64,000 bases of DNA, taken from Bradyrhizobium sp. Lineage in GTDB: Bacteria; Pseudomonadota; Alphaproteobacteria; Rhizobiales; Xanthobacteraceae. The translations under genes and the position numbers were made by a program. The notes under the pieces were generated by a model, which saw nothing but the letters and a program-made list of their open reading frames with translations, made no database searches and was not told where the DNA came from. The DNA lies in the NCBI RefSeq assembly GCF_016219575.1, contig NZ_JACRMG010000028.1, positions 124,001 through 188,000 of the forward strand, given 5' to 3'. Below are positions 1 through 8,540 of the stretch, one piece after another. The stretch's first letter is position 1. Every line of letters starts with the position of its first letter.

Positions 1-1
1 G

Positions 2-214
2 CGCGTCCCGGTCAATCCGTCGGGAGGGCTGGAGTCGAAGGGGCATCCGGTCGGCGCCACCGGCCTCGCGCAGGTCCACGAACTTGTCGCGCAACTGCGT
101 CATGAGGCCGGGGCCCGCCAGGTCGACGGCGCGCGGATCGCGATCGCCGAAAATGGCGGCGGACTGCACGGTATCGAAGAAGCGGTGGCGTGCGTGACCA
201 TCCTGAGCAAATAG
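2..214 (+). CDS. Thiolase-family protein, C-terminal end (5' end outside window)
   Basis: Reading frame 2 is open from the window edge to TAG at 212-214 and gives about 70 residues. It carries the thiolase C-terminal motif GHPVGATG preceded by NPSGGLESK, and a late ENGGGLHGIEEA stretch, as in SCP-x/thiolase family members. In this family the His of GHPxGxTG lies in the active site. The family carries out thiolytic cleavage or condensation of acyl-CoA. The next gene, an SDR, starts 19 bp downstream on the same strand, so the two probably form an operon for the last steps of a beta-oxidation-like pathway. Only the end of the gene is visible, so the substrate and exact subfamily are unknown. Confidence 0.8.
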   Translation, partial: RVPVNPSGGLESKGHPVGATGLAQVHELVAQLRHEAGARQVDGARIAIAENGGGLHGIEEAVACVTILSK

Positions 215-233
215 AAGACAACGAGGATATTTC

Positions 234-1007
234 ATGGAGCTTCATGGCAAGATTGCCGTAGTGACGGGTGCCGCTTCTGGACTGGGGCTTGCGACCTGCA
301 AGGTGCTCGCCGCGGCCGGCGTGCGTATCGCCGGTTTCGATCGCGACGAGAAAAAATTGCAGGCACTAAAGTCGAACCTCGGCGATGCGTGCCTGGCGCG
401 CGTCGTCGATGTCGCCGAAGAGAGCAGCGTGAAAGACGGGATCGCGGCGGTCGTCGCCGCGTTCGGCGGCGTTCATGTCGCAGTGAATTGCGCGGGGGTC
501 GCCGATGCCGCCAAGACCGTATCAAAAGGCGAGCCGTTCCCGATCGCGACGTGGAACAAGGTGATCGCGATCAACCTGACCGGTACCTTCAATGTCATCA
601 GATTCGCTGCGCTCGCGATGACCAGGAACACCCCTGACGCCGAGGGTGGCGAGCGCGGCGTCATCGTCAACACGGCATCGGGCGCTGCATCCCAAGGGCA
701 GGTCGGTCAAGCGGCCTACAGCGCCAGCAAGGCGGGCGTAATCGGCCTGACGCTTCCAGTTGCCCGCGACTTGGCGCCACACGGTATCCGCATAGTCTCG
801 ATCGCGCCGGGGCTGTTCGATACCGCAATGGTCGCAGGCATTCCGGACAATGTCTCTCAGTCGATCGTCGATCGCATGATCCTGTATCCGAACCGGATGG
901 GACAACCGCGGGAATTTGCCCGGCTGGTGCAACATATCGTCGAGAACTCGTACCTGAACGCGACCACGCTCGATCTGGATGCAGGCGCCCGCATGCAGTC
1001 GCGTTGA
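234..1007 (+). CDS. SDR-family 3-hydroxyacyl-CoA dehydrogenase-like protein (HSD10 type)
   Basis: A 257-residue classical SDR. The Rossmann glycine motif TGAASGLG is at about residues 11-18, NCAG follows near 85-88, and the catalytic YSASK lies near residue 163 with the usual Ser (NTASG) upstream. The insert between strand 5 and the Ser (residues about 125-140) and the general sequence recall type-10 17-beta-hydroxysteroid dehydrogenase/3-hydroxy-2-methylbutyryl-CoA dehydrogenases. These oxidise 3-hydroxyacyl-CoA with NAD+. It directly follows a thiolase gene, which fits a hydroxyacyl-CoA dehydrogenase role. The C-terminus is short (ends GARMQSR). SDR membership is certain; the substrate is inferred. 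Confidence 0.85.
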   Translation: MELHGKIAVVTGAASGLGLATCKVLAAAGVRIAGFDRDEKKLQALKSNLGDACLARVVDVAEESSVKDGIAAVVAAFGGVHVAVNCAGVADAAKTVSKGEPFPIATWNKVIAINLTGTFNVIRFAALAMTRNTPDAEGGERGVIVNTASGAASQGQVGQAAYSASKAGVIGLTLPVARDLAPHGIRIVSIAPGLFDTAMVAGIPDNVSQSIVDRMILYPNRMGQPREFARLVQHIVENSYLNATTLDLDAGARMQSR

Positions 1008-1037
1008 CCACGTTTCCTCTGGCAATCGGCATCCGAT

Positions 1038-1708
1038 ATGCTACCTGATCGACTGCGATGGCATCTCAAAATTCCGGTGATGGCAGCGCCGATGTTTCTC
1101 GGGACCGGATCTGGTCGTTGAGACCTGTCAAGCTGGCGTGATCGGCACCTTTCCGGTGCTCAACCAGCGCACGACGGACGGTTTCGAAGCGTGGCTGGCC
1201 GACATACGCGGCCGGCTCGCCGGGCAACATTGCGCGCCCTTTGGTGCGCAATTCGTCGTTCACTCCACCAATCCTCGGCACGCGGCAGACTTCGCCGCGG
1301 CCATCCGTCATGAAATTCCCATCGTCATCACGACCCTCGGAATTACGCGAGAACTGACCGACGCCATACATACCTATGGCGGGCTGGTGTTCCACGACGC
1401 GACCACGATGAAGCATGCCAAGAAGGCGCTCGACGCCAACGCCGACGGGATCATTGCCGTCTGTGCCGGTGCGGGTGGCCGGCGCCAGCTTTCTCGCCCA
1501 GACGCTGAACCGCCCGTACGACAACCCGAAGGACCACAGCAGCTTCAACGTCGCGCGCGAGATCAGCCCGAAACTGTGGAAGGATATCTGGACCGCGGGA
1601 CAGGGAGTCGGCGGCGTCAACGACATCATTCCGGTCGCAGAACTCTGCGCGCGGCTACAGCGGGAATGGCGCGATGGTATTCGGCGCCTCTCTGCCGCGG
1701 TCGGATGA
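1038..1708 (+). pseudogene. Nitronate monooxygenase (2-nitropropane dioxygenase) remnant
   Basis: The ATG at 1038 opens a frame reading MLPDRLRWHLKIPVMAAPMF, typical of the nitronate monooxygenase N-terminus. It hits a stop near 1112. The reading continues in another frame (DLVVETCQAGVIGTFP...) to about 1475, where a second frame change occurs. The last part (IWTAGQGVGGVNDIIPVAEL) matches the family C-terminus, ending at 1706-1708. The total is about 220 residues against about 320-370 for the family, so the FMN-binding middle is deleted as well. Intact members oxidise nitronates using FMN. This copy is clearly dead: at least two frameshifts and an internal deletion. Confidence 0.8.
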
Positions 1709-1787
1709 GGCAGCCCGTCGTGGCGGGTTACCTTTACCGCTACGTCTGCCGTGCGCTGATTTAACAGCAGCCCGATCGAGGTCGCCC

Positions 1788-2148
1788 CCGCAGTCCTCGG
1801 AAGTTTATCGACCAACACAACGTGCTTCGGCCGTTTGTAGCGAGCGATTTGTCCGTTCACGAAGTCGATGATTTCGCCGGCCGGATTCGCGCGGTCATCG
1901 CCATCGACGACCGCGATGCTGCGCCAAAACAGCGGCCGGCCCGCGGATTTCGGACGGTCGCGGTACGGCGAAAGCATCGCCAAGCCCGAGGCTTCGGATT
2001 GACCGAACGTCGCCCAGAAAGTTGCATTCGGATACTCGGTCTCGAAACGCTCTATGGTTGCGGGGGTATCCAGTCCTGTAAGAGCACGCAGCGATCCAAG
2101 CAGTTCGCGATCCGGTCCTGACTCGGAGATGCGGTGGGTTTCCATCAA
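1788..2148 (-). pseudogene. AMP-dependent acyl-CoA ligase remnant
   Basis: The minus-strand frame beginning at 2148 encodes about 120 recognisable residues. They include a block around FGQSEASGLAMLSPYRDRP, then jump straight to the C-terminal block IARYKRPKHVVLVDKLPRT. In an intact ligase these two blocks are separated by about 130 residues carrying the A7 and A8 motifs, so there is an internal deletion. After LPRTA the frame runs on as unrelated sequence. The closest relative in this window is the ligase at 56700-58205: by hand, about 52 of 71 residues match in the first block. The remnant starts where livF ends, so it may once have been the last gene of that operon. Confidence 0.75.
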
Positions 2149-2870
2149 GTAGCCGCGTTCCCCCCAAGAAACGCCTCGACGACACTCGGATCATTCAAGA
2201 GATCTGCGCCTGCGCCGCGCAGAGTGATCTGCCCCAGAGACAGCACGCAGGCGCGGTCTGCGATACGCAGCGCTGCTTTGGCATTTTGCTCAACCAGAAG
2301 TATCCCAAGTCCCAATTCGTGTCGCATGCGCAAGATCAGGCGGAATATTTCAGCAACGACCTGAGGTGCGAGCCCCATCGATGGCTCATCAAGCATCAGC
2401 ACCCTTGGTTTAGCCGCCAGGGCCCTGCCAATGGCCAACATCTGCTGCTCGCCGCCGGACATAGTGCCCGCCGCCTGCGTCCGCCGCTCTACGAGGCGCG
2501 GAAACAGCTCGTAAATCCGGTCGATCCGATCGGCGACTTCAGCATGCGGCTGGCCATAGCCGCCGAGAGACAGGTTTTCTTCCACCGTCATCTCGGCAAA
2601 AACGCGTCGTCCTTCCGGCACATGACGTAGGCCAGCGCGCGCGATCATTGCTGGAGCGGTTCCAGCAATCGGTCGTCCGTCAAACACGATGGCGCCGGAG
2701 CGGATCGGGTTGAAGCCTGAAATCGTATTGAGAAGCGTCGATTTCCCGGCGCCGTTGGCGCCGACGATGGAGAAGATTTCACCTTTTCGAATGGCGATGG
2801 AAATGCCGTGAAGCACTTCGACCGGGCCGTAGCCAGCCTTCAAATCGGCAATAGAGAGAAGCTCGGTCAT
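2145..2870 (-). CDS. livF: Branched-chain amino acid-type ABC transporter ATP-binding protein LivF
   Basis: A 241-residue ABC ATPase starting MTELLSIADL. Walker A is GANGAGKST, the signature is MSGGEQQ and Walker B is VLMLDEPSMGL. This arrangement is typical of LivF, the second ATPase of hydrophobic amino acid uptake (HAAT) transporters. I chose the ATG at 2870, which lies one base after the livG stop (TGA-A-ATG), over a longer in-frame start that would sit inside livG. It is the last gene of a seven-gene minus-strand operon. In a catabolic setting such transporters often import aromatic or organic acids rather than amino acids, so the substrate is open. Confidence 0.92.
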   Translation of the reverse strand: MTELLSIADLKAGYGPVEVLHGISIAIRKGEIFSIVGANGAGKSTLLNTISGFNPIRSGAIVFDGRPIAGTAPAMIARAGLRHVPEGRRVFAEMTVEENLSLGGYGQPHAEVADRIDRIYELFPRLVERRTQAAGTMSGGEQQMLAIGRALAAKPRVLMLDEPSMGLAPQVVAEIFRLILRMRHELGLGILLVEQNAKAALRIADRACVLSLGQITLRGAGADLLNDPSVVEAFLGGNAAT

Positions 2871-2871
2871 T

Positions 2872-3654
2872 TCAGGCCACCGCCTCATCCGCGCCGAGGT
2901 AGGCAGCAATCACGTCCTTGTTCGATGCGATGTCTTTCGGCGTACCCTCTGCAAGCTTGCGACCGAAATTCACCACAACGATATGCGAGGAAATCGACAT
3001 CACCATGCCCATGTCGTGTTCGACAAGCAGGACGGCGCGGCCATCTGCGGCGATCTCAGAAAGCAGACGCGACAGGTCCGCCGTTTCGCTTGGATTGAGG
3101 CCCGCGGCGGGCTCGTCCAGCAACAGCAGCTTGGGATCTTGCGCCAATGAGCGGGCGATTTCGACGCGGCGCTGAAGCCCATAGGGCAGATCCGTCGCCA
3201 GACGCTGCCACCACTGCTCGGCGACGCCCGCACGCGTAAGACACTGCGCGGCGCGAGCAGCCATTTCGTCATTTTCTTTCATGACCACCCAGGGTCGGAA
3301 CACGGAACTCAACAGGCCATGCTGGCCGAACCGGTAAGCGCCCGCCATTACGTTGGTCAGAACACTCATGCCATGCGCTATCTGCGGGGTCTGATACGTT
3401 CGCGCGATGCCGGCCGTGCCGCGCTGATGCGTCGGCCGAGCGGTGATGTCCTCTCCTTCGAGGCTGATTGTGCCACCGTCGCAGGCGAGAACACCCGTAA
3501 CGAGATTGATCAGCGTGGTCTTGCCTGCGCCATTCGGACCTATCAGCGCCGTGACTTCCCCGGCGACCAGGTCGAACGACACGTCAGACACGGCCGCAAT
3601 GCCGCCGAATCGCTTCGACAGGCCCTTGATCGAAGCCAGAGGCGTGCTGCTCAT
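2872..3654 (-). CDS. livG: ABC transporter ATP-binding protein LivG
   Basis: A 260-residue ABC ATPase beginning MSSTPLASIKGLSKRFGG. Walker A is GPNGAGKTT, the signature region is YGLQRRVEIARSL (the usual LivG variant of LSGGQ) and Walker B is LLLLDEPAAGL, followed by the H-loop LLVEHDMGMVM. The ATG at 3654 overlaps the livM stop by four bases (ATGA), which indicates translational coupling. The frame is open further upstream, but that part lies inside livM and reads as low-quality shadow sequence. It pairs with LivF to energise the LivH/LivM permease. Confidence 0.93.
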   Translation of the reverse strand: MSSTPLASIKGLSKRFGGIAAVSDVSFDLVAGEVTALIGPNGAGKTTLINLVTGVLACDGGTISLEGEDITARPTHQRGTAGIARTYQTPQIAHGMSVLTNVMAGAYRFGQHGLLSSVFRPWVVMKENDEMAARAAQCLTRAGVAEQWWQRLATDLPYGLQRRVEIARSLAQDPKLLLLDEPAAGLNPSETADLSRLLSEIAADGRAVLLVEHDMGMVMSISSHIVVVNFGRKLAEGTPKDIASNKDVIAAYLGADEAVA

Positions 3655-4616
3655 GCGACGCTTCTCTTGCGGGTGACAAGGCGGAACAACGTTTCTCCAA
3701 GACCCCGGGGAGCGAACATCATGATGCCTACCATGACAAGACCATAGATTAGGTGTTTGGCGTGATCGAAGCCTTCGAGTAGGTTGGGCAGGACTATGAT
3801 GGCGAAGGCGCCGAAGATCGCGCCCCAGACGGTCGAAAGCGACCCGAGGATGACCATCATCAAAAGCTCGATGGAGAGCCCGACACCGAAGGCGCTGGCG
3901 TTGAATGAGCGTAGATAAAGCGCCAGAAGAGCGCCAGACAGGCCGGACAAAGCGGCGGCGATGGCGAAGACCATAGACTTGGCCCGAACCGTATCGACGC
4001 CCATGCAAGCGGCAACGAGTTCGGATGTTCTTAGCACCATCAGGCCGCGCCCGAACCGCCCGTCTACGAGTGATACGGCGACGGCGATCGCCGACAGCAA
4101 CGAGATGCCCGCCAGAATGTAGAGTATACGCTCGTGGCTGAAACCCGCGATCGCCAGACTCGGCAGATCGACGATACCGGGGTCGAGGCCACCGGTAACG
4201 CTGCGCCATTGCGCCGCCACGACGAAAAACACGGCGCCGAGCGCCAATGTGCCCAGCGCGAGATTGTGGCCCGACAGGCGCAGGATCGGTCGGGCGATCA
4301 AGAAGCCGAGCAGCCCCGGCAATAGCACCGCAGCCACCAGCGCCACGGGCGCTGGCAGCGCCAGCTTCTGCAGGGCAAAGGCCGCCGCATAAGCGCCAAT
4401 GCCCATGAAGGCGCCTTGGCCGAGCGAGACCTGCCCTGCGTAGCCCAGCAGCAACGTAAGGCCAATGGCCGCGATAGCGTGGATCATCGACAGGATCAGA
4501 ATCGAGCGATGGAACTGGCTGGTCAGCGCTAGTTCTGCGAGCGTAAGAACCACAGCAAGGCCTGCGAGGATAACCGCGTCATGCCGGAGGTTGGAATTCG
4601 ATGTCGAAGTGGTCAT
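3651..4616 (-). CDS. livM: ABC transporter permease LivM
   Basis: A 321-residue, strongly hydrophobic protein with about eight to ten predicted membrane segments. The LivM hallmark YAGQVSLGQGAFMGIGAYAA lies at about residues 60-80. The C-terminal cytoplasmic loop contains GLMVLRTSELVAACMGVDT, the region that contacts the ATPases. The start at 4616 follows the livH stop by three bases, and the end overlaps livG by four, so the genes are tightly coupled. It forms the inner-membrane channel together with LivH. Confidence 0.93.
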   Translation of the reverse strand: MTTSTSNSNLRHDAVILAGLAVVLTLAELALTSQFHRSILILSMIHAIAAIGLTLLLGYAGQVSLGQGAFMGIGAYAAAFALQKLALPAPVALVAAVLLPGLLGFLIARPILRLSGHNLALGTLALGAVFFVVAAQWRSVTGGLDPGIVDLPSLAIAGFSHERILYILAGISLLSAIAVAVSLVDGRFGRGLMVLRTSELVAACMGVDTVRAKSMVFAIAAALSGLSGALLALYLRSFNASAFGVGLSIELLMMVILGSLSTVWGAIFGAFAIIVLPNLLEGFDHAKHLIYGLVMVGIMMFAPRGLGETLFRLVTRKRSVA

Positions 4617-4619
4617 GGC

Positions 4620-5501
4620 TCAGACCCGTGTAACGATGGCGCGACCGACGAGGCCCTGCGGCCTAAGGATTAGAACGAGAATGAGAAGGATAAAACCGAC
4701 GGCATCCTTGAAGCCGGAGGCGACGTATCCGGCGGACAGGCTCTCAACAACGCCGATCAACAGTCCACCGACAATAGCTCCGATGGGGTTGCCCAGCCCG
4801 CCGGCGACAGCCGCCGCGAAGCCCTTGAGACCAAGGAAGATGCCGTTTTCGTAGAACGCTGCGGATATCGGGGCGAGCATCGCGCCGGCCAAACCACCGA
4901 GCGCACCCGCCAAGGTCATGGCGATGGCGGCGGCGCGCTTCGGCTCGATGCCGCAAAGGGCGGCGGCCCTCGGTTCTTGACTCGCGGCGCGCATTGCCTT
5001 GCCGAACATGGTTTTCGAGAACATGTACCACAAAACGGTGCTGGTCAGCGCCAGGACGAAGATGATCCAGAGGCCTTGGCTCGGAATGTAGACGTTGCCT
5101 ATCAACACCAGCGGCAAAAGCCCGAATTCCGGCACGAACGTGATTTCACGCCCGAAGGCGAGCGCGGCTGCCCCGCGCAAGGCGAGCGCCACGCCGATGG
5201 TCAGCATCACCAGCGTCAACGGATCGGAACTGCGCGCCATCGCCATATCGAGAATGCAGCGCTGCATCAGCCAGCCGGTAAGCGCCGCACCCGCTACAGC
5301 GAGCAGGAGCGCCAGCGACATCGGCAGTTTGGCGGCCTGCGCCGCGCAGGCAAGAAGAACGCCGCCGAGCATCAGGAATTCGCCGTTGGCGAAATTGATC
5401 AGTTTGGTAGCATTGTACACAATGGTGAAACCAAGTGCCGCCATGCCGTAAATGCAGCCGACGACGAGGCCCGTGATCAGGATTTGCAGCAGGGTATCCA
5501 T
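4620..5501 (-). CDS. livH: ABC transporter permease LivH
   Basis: A 293-residue membrane protein starting MDTLLQILITGLVVGCIYGM. It has the LivH motif YNATKLINFANGEFLMLGG near residues 32-50 and the conserved end LILRPQGLVGR. The start is ATG at 5501, supported by a GGAGG ribosome-binding site at 5506-5510; a longer in-frame start near 5567 would overlap the preceding gene. It is part of the same operon as the binding protein upstream and livM downstream. Confidence 0.93.
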   Translation of the reverse strand: MDTLLQILITGLVVGCIYGMAALGFTIVYNATKLINFANGEFLMLGGVLLACAAQAAKLPMSLALLLAVAGAALTGWLMQRCILDMAMARSSDPLTLVMLTIGVALALRGAAALAFGREITFVPEFGLLPLVLIGNVYIPSQGLWIIFVLALTSTVLWYMFSKTMFGKAMRAASQEPRAAALCGIEPKRAAAIAMTLAGALGGLAGAMLAPISAAFYENGIFLGLKGFAAAVAGGLGNPIGAIVGGLLIGVVESLSAGYVASGFKDAVGFILLILVLILRPQGLVGRAIVTRV

Positions 5502-5563
5502 TTTACCTCCAGGCTTTGCTTCGGTCGCTGACGGACGGATTGCAAGACCGCCCGCCCTGCAGG

Positions 5564-6727
5564 TCACTTCACGGTGACGAACTTGCCGCCTTGAACCTGC
5601 AGCATCACCATCGACTGCGACTCCCGGTCGAGGCCGTTGTGGTTGGCGTCAGTGAAGCGAAACATCCCGTTGGCGCCGGGGAAGGAAATGCCACTGCGCA
5701 TGGCTTCCGCCAGCTTCTCGCGATCCGGGGACCCGCCAGCCTTTTTCAGCGCTTCCTCGATGAGCAGCATCGCGTCCGAGGGATGCCCGATGAAGGTCGT
5801 GGCGTCGGCTTTGAACTTCTCCTTGTAATCGGCCGCGAGTTTGGTCACCACTGGGCGCATCGGATCGTTTGCGGCAAGGCTCTCGGGCGCGAGCAGACGC
5901 ATGGACGATACGTAAGACTTCTCCGCTGCCGCGCCGGCCTGCTCGATCAGCTGCGGCGAGGCAGCACCATAGCTGTTGTAGATCGGCTTGTTGTAGCCAA
6001 TGGCCGCCGCGTTCTTGAGTATGATGGTCGGACCGGGGTTGACGCTCCAGATCAGCATCGCATCGGCGCCACTCGACCGAATCTTGAGGATCTGCGGCGT
6101 CATGTCGGTATCGCGTGGGCCGAACTCTTCCGCTGCGTTGACCTTCAGTCCGAGTTGGCTGGCTACCTCTTTGACGACTGCGGCACCGGCCTGCCCAAAA
6201 CCATCGGCGGAGGACAGGATGCCGACGGAGGTGGCGCCCTTGACCTTCATGAAAGAAATCAGGTGCTCGGCAACGATGCGGTCGGTCGGTGGAGTCTTGA
6301 AGACGTAAGGGGTTGGGGGCACAACAACCGCTTCCGCGCCTGCGAAGCTGACGAGCGGCACCTTGTTTTCGTTTGCGACCGCGCGGATCGCCAGGCTTTC
6401 GCCGGTCGTCGAGGGGCCGACCACAACATGCACCTTGTCTGAATCTATTAGGCGGCGGAACTGCTGGGCCGCGATTGTGCCGTTGCCTTCGGTGTCGTAG
6501 AGGAACGGCCTGATCTTGTTACCGGCCATGCCGCCGCGCGCATTGATCTGTTCGACGAGCATCTCGAAGGCGTTCTTCTGTGATGCGCCGATGAAGGCCG
6601 TTGGCCCCGAGGCTGCGATCAACGCACCAATGCGGATTTCCTTATCCTGGGCCTGCGCTGCTCCCAATAAAGCGACGGCCATAGTCAGGCCCAGACCGGC
6701 GGAAAGCAGGTTTCTGCATGTTGTCAT
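5564..6727 (-). CDS. Periplasmic substrate-binding protein of a Liv/HAAT-type ABC transporter
   Basis: A 387-residue protein with a clear Sec signal peptide: positive N-terminus, hydrophobic core LSAGLGLTMAVALLG and AQA-Q cleavage near residue 26. The mature part begins KEIRIGALIAASGPTAFIG, the standard type-1 periplasmic binding fold of Leu/Ile/Val-binding proteins. Later blocks (VVVGPSTTGESLAI, PLVSFAGAEA) also match the family. The ATG at 6727 has GGAGGAAA upstream. It delivers the substrate to LivHM/LivFG. Its operon partners are a KstD-like flavoprotein and an SDR, so the ligand may be a cyclic or aromatic acid rather than an amino acid (inference). Confidence 0.9.
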   Translation of the reverse strand: MTTCRNLLSAGLGLTMAVALLGAAQAQDKEIRIGALIAASGPTAFIGASQKNAFEMLVEQINARGGMAGNKIRPFLYDTEGNGTIAAQQFRRLIDSDKVHVVVGPSTTGESLAIRAVANENKVPLVSFAGAEAVVVPPTPYVFKTPPTDRIVAEHLISFMKVKGATSVGILSSADGFGQAGAAVVKEVASQLGLKVNAAEEFGPRDTDMTPQILKIRSSGADAMLIWSVNPGPTIILKNAAAIGYNKPIYNSYGAASPQLIEQAGAAAEKSYVSSMRLLAPESLAANDPMRPVVTKLAADYKEKFKADATTFIGHPSDAMLLIEEALKKAGGSPDREKLAEAMRSGISFPGANGMFRFTDANHNGLDRESQSMVMLQVQGGKFVTVK

Positions 6728-6765
6728 GATGGGTTTCCTCCCTTAGAGTTTCTCGATACTGGTCT

Positions 6766-8493
6766 TCAGTTGCGTTCGCTGGCCGCATGGAGGCCCGCGA
6801 TGTAACCAAAGGTCATGCCCGGTCCGAGCGTGATGCCGCCGCCGGAATAATTCCCGCCAAGCACGCTCGCCATGTCATTGCCGACGGCATAAAGCCCCTT
6901 GAGCGGCGTATTGTCAGGGCCGATCACACGCGCGTGTTCGTCGGTTTTGAGGCCTGCGAAAGTGCCGATATCGCCGGGGACGACCCGCACAGCGTAGAAT
7001 GGACCGGTCGCGATCGGCGCGAGGCACGGGTTCGGCTTGACCTCTGGATCGCCGTGAAAACGGTTGTAGGCGGTCGAGCCTTTGCCGAAGGCAGTATCCG
7101 TGCCAGTCGGAACGTCCGCGTTCCAGCGGGCGACCGTTTCCTCGAAAGCGTTTCGTTCAATGCCCGCCACTGATGCAAGCTCGGCAAGAGTGTTGCCGCG
7201 CATCAGGTAGCCGGAGCGGATCGAAGGTTGAAGAGGTAGCGGCGCCGGTTTCACATGGCCAAGACCGTATTTGCGGATGGTGCGGTGATCGGCGATCAGG
7301 AATGCCTCCGCCGGTTGGTCCGAAGGGCACGCACATTCCATGCCCTGCACGAAATCATGATAGCTGTTGGCTTCGTTGACGAAGCGGCGTCCGGCTCGCG
7401 AGACAGCGATGACGCCCGGCTTGCCGCGGTCGATGAAGTGGGGGAACGGGCCCTTGGTACCATCCTTGCGCGGCACAAGGCTGGTCGGAGCCCAGGCACC
7501 CGCGTTGGGATAATCCTTGACGACCTCGCCGCCAACCGACTCGCCCAGACGTACGCCGTCTCCAGTGTTTCCAGGACTCGCCGCCGACCAATGCTCGCTC
7601 TCACCGGCGCAGTGATTGTAGAGGGTCTGCCGCCTGGCAAAATCAAACGGAAAGCCGCCACAGGCCAGTACGACGCCCTTGTTCGCCAGCACACGGCGCC
7701 TGCCTTTTGGTGTCAGCACTTCCGCACCGACGACATGGCCTCTGTCGTTTCGGATGAGCGTTCTCACCGGGCTGTCGAGCCAGATCGGCACGCCGAGTTC
7801 GCACGCCGACCGAAACAGTCGCGCGGCCAGCGCATTGCCGTTGGTCAACAGCATCGACCGGCCCCGCACGGAGCGGTCGAACCCGAATTTGACCAAACGT
7901 TTGGCGACGTAGAGGAAGGATTCCAGCCGCTGCGTGGCGCGATAGAAGTGCCAAAGCTCTTTACCAGAGCCGATTGCGAGGCCATAGAGCGTTAGCTCAG
8001 GCCGCGGCGGTCGCAGCTTGTCAATATCCGATCCGAGAATTGTCGCACTGACAGGTTGCGTCAGTATCGAGCGACCGACCGGCGTGCCACCCGGCGCATC
8101 CGGATGGTAATCCGAGAATGCGGGAGCCGCTTCGAACCGCACCTGCGTATACGCATGCATGAAGGCAACCATCTCGGGACCTGCGTCGAGAAATGCATCG
8201 ACCCTCGCAGCGTCGTAGTGGTTGCCCGATTCGTGCTTCATATACGCGAGCGCCGCGTCCTTGCTGTCCTTGACCCCAGCTTCGATGCTCACCGGATTGT
8301 TCGGCACCCAGAGATAGCCGCCCGATAACGCTGTTGTGCCACCGAACACCGCTTCCTTTTCGGCAACGATAACCTTCAGCCCCTTCTTCGCGGCAACGAT
8401 GGCGGCAACCATGCCGCTTGCGCCGGAGCCGGCGACCAACACATCGCAATGCTGGGTTTCATTTGGAATCGCGTGCTTGGAAGAGGCAACCAT
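6766..8493 (-). CDS. FAD-dependent dehydrogenase, fumarate reductase/3-ketosteroid-delta1-dehydrogenase-like
   Basis: A 575-residue flavoprotein. The N-terminal dinucleotide-binding motif VLVAGSGASGMVAAIVAAKK (about residues 19-38) is followed by EKEAVFGGTTALSGGYLW, which binds FAD. A second FAD block near the C-terminus reads GLYAVGNDMASVLGGNYSGG, and it ends with GPGMTFGYIAG. This layout belongs to the flavocytochrome c/fumarate reductase/KstD family, whose members introduce or reduce C=C bonds next to a carbonyl. KstD proteins have about 510-570 residues, so the length fits. Its place between an SDR and a Liv-type binding protein suggests oxidation of an imported cyclic substrate. The exact reaction is not determined. 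Confidence 0.85.
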   Translation of the reverse strand: MVASSKHAIPNETQHCDVLVAGSGASGMVAAIVAAKKGLKVIVAEKEAVFGGTTALSGGYLWVPNNPVSIEAGVKDSKDAALAYMKHESGNHYDAARVDAFLDAGPEMVAFMHAYTQVRFEAAPAFSDYHPDAPGGTPVGRSILTQPVSATILGSDIDKLRPPRPELTLYGLAIGSGKELWHFYRATQRLESFLYVAKRLVKFGFDRSVRGRSMLLTNGNALAARLFRSACELGVPIWLDSPVRTLIRNDRGHVVGAEVLTPKGRRRVLANKGVVLACGGFPFDFARRQTLYNHCAGESEHWSAASPGNTGDGVRLGESVGGEVVKDYPNAGAWAPTSLVPRKDGTKGPFPHFIDRGKPGVIAVSRAGRRFVNEANSYHDFVQGMECACPSDQPAEAFLIADHRTIRKYGLGHVKPAPLPLQPSIRSGYLMRGNTLAELASVAGIERNAFEETVARWNADVPTGTDTAFGKGSTAYNRFHGDPEVKPNPCLAPIATGPFYAVRVVPGDIGTFAGLKTDEHARVIGPDNTPLKGLYAVGNDMASVLGGNYSGGGITLGPGMTFGYIAGLHAASERN

Positions 8494-8540
8494 GGCAGAT
8501 CATCCATAATACAAGATACAAGCGGTTATGGTGGTGGCGT

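Noticed and set aside
1066..1760. Continuation of the minus-strand frame after the acyl-CoA ligase remnant as a protein
   Set aside because: This part is antisense to the nitronate monooxygenase remnant and shows no family motifs, so only the ligase-like part (1788-2148) is kept.
3655..4209. The upstream extension of the LivG reading frame
   Set aside because: It lies entirely within livM in another frame and is Arg-rich nonsense. The ATG overlapping the livM stop is the natural start.
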